This document shows, piece after piece, positions 63,761 to 64,000 of a stretch of 64,000 nt of DNA. Made by a program: the position numbers and the translations under genes. The DNA comes from Gordonia hankookensis (lineage in GTDB: Bacteria; Actinomycetota; Actinomycetes; Mycobacteriales; Mycobacteriaceae). The DNA is taken from the NCBI RefSeq assembly GCF_014673215.1, contig NZ_JACWMS010000001.1:992001-1056000 (forward strand), read 5' to 3'. Each line of letters starts with the position of its first letter. Positions within the stretch are counted from its first letter, which is position 1. The notes under the pieces are model-generated. The model searched no databases, was not told the origin of the DNA, and was given only the letters and a program-made list of their open reading frames with translations.

Positions 63761-64000
<240 letters not shown>

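Overview
The window is high-GC DNA from a mycolic-acid actinomycete. The gene families and their order fit Gordonia or a close relative in the Mycobacteriales. The evidence is a mycofactocin locus lying between the str-type operon (rpsG-fusA-tuf) and the S10 ribosomal protein operon, an arrangement also known from Mycobacterium tuberculosis. Mce-associated proteins, a mycolyltransferase-like secreted esterase, KshB-type reductase, KstR-like operators and a CYP136-like P450 neighbourhood support the same group. No rRNA, tRNA, CRISPR array, insertion sequence or prophage was recognised.

Layout, left to right. 1-1082: 5' end of a leftward NRPS gene (condensation domain). 1.6-5.1 kb: a DrrAB-like ABC exporter (ATPase plus two permeases) and a small GNAT-fold protein. 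5.2-9.9 kb: two tandem paralogous pairs, each a membrane histidine kinase overlapping a kinase-like membrane partner, with no response regulator. 10.2-15.5 kb: the 11-gene S10 operon (rpsJ to rpsQ), leftward. 15.9-23.0 kb: a hotdog-fold gene that is probably leaderless, then a coupled trio: a carboxylate-amine ligase/ATP-grasp fusion, an asparagine-synthetase-like amidotransferase and an S9 peptidase. 23.1-34.8 kb: a nitrogen-heterocycle catabolic island. It has three FadR-type GntR regulators, an AtzH-like protein, a DUF1097 membrane protein, a cytosine-deaminase-like amidohydrolase, a formamidase/acetamidase, a DUF1275 protein, an NCS1 permease, a hydantoin/allantoin racemase, an 8-oxoguanine-deaminase-like enzyme and a CynX-type MFS transporter.

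34.8-46.1 kb: a split mycofactocin locus. mftA-B-C-D and a mycofactocin-coupled SDR lie on one side and mftE-F-G on the other. Between them are a methylacyl-CoA racemase and a DUF559/AbiEi-like gene bracketed by two long, nearly identical hairpins. mftR is divergent from mftA. 46.2-49.7 kb: KshB-like reductase, DoxX-like protein, AlkD-type glycosylase and a ferredoxin reductase. 49.8-52.0 kb: four overlapping genes for Mce-associated-type membrane proteins without an mce operon. 52.2-57.1 kb: SDR, TetR and P450, then menC divergent from an MpaB-family oxygenase, with a shared TTGGAAC motif upstream. 57.2-60.1 kb: alpha/beta hydrolase, mycolyltransferase-like esterase and Tat-exported CDP-diacylglycerol diphosphatase. 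60.3-64.0 kb: tuf, fusA and the 3' part of rpsG, leftward.

The most unusual items are the ligase/ATP-grasp, amidotransferase and S9 peptidase trio, which resembles the N-acetylglutaminylglutamine amide pathway with two parts exchanged; the hairpin pair around the DUF559-like gene, with compensatory stem changes; the duplicated kinase/partner pairs; and KstR-like operators that link mycofactocin functions to steroid catabolism.
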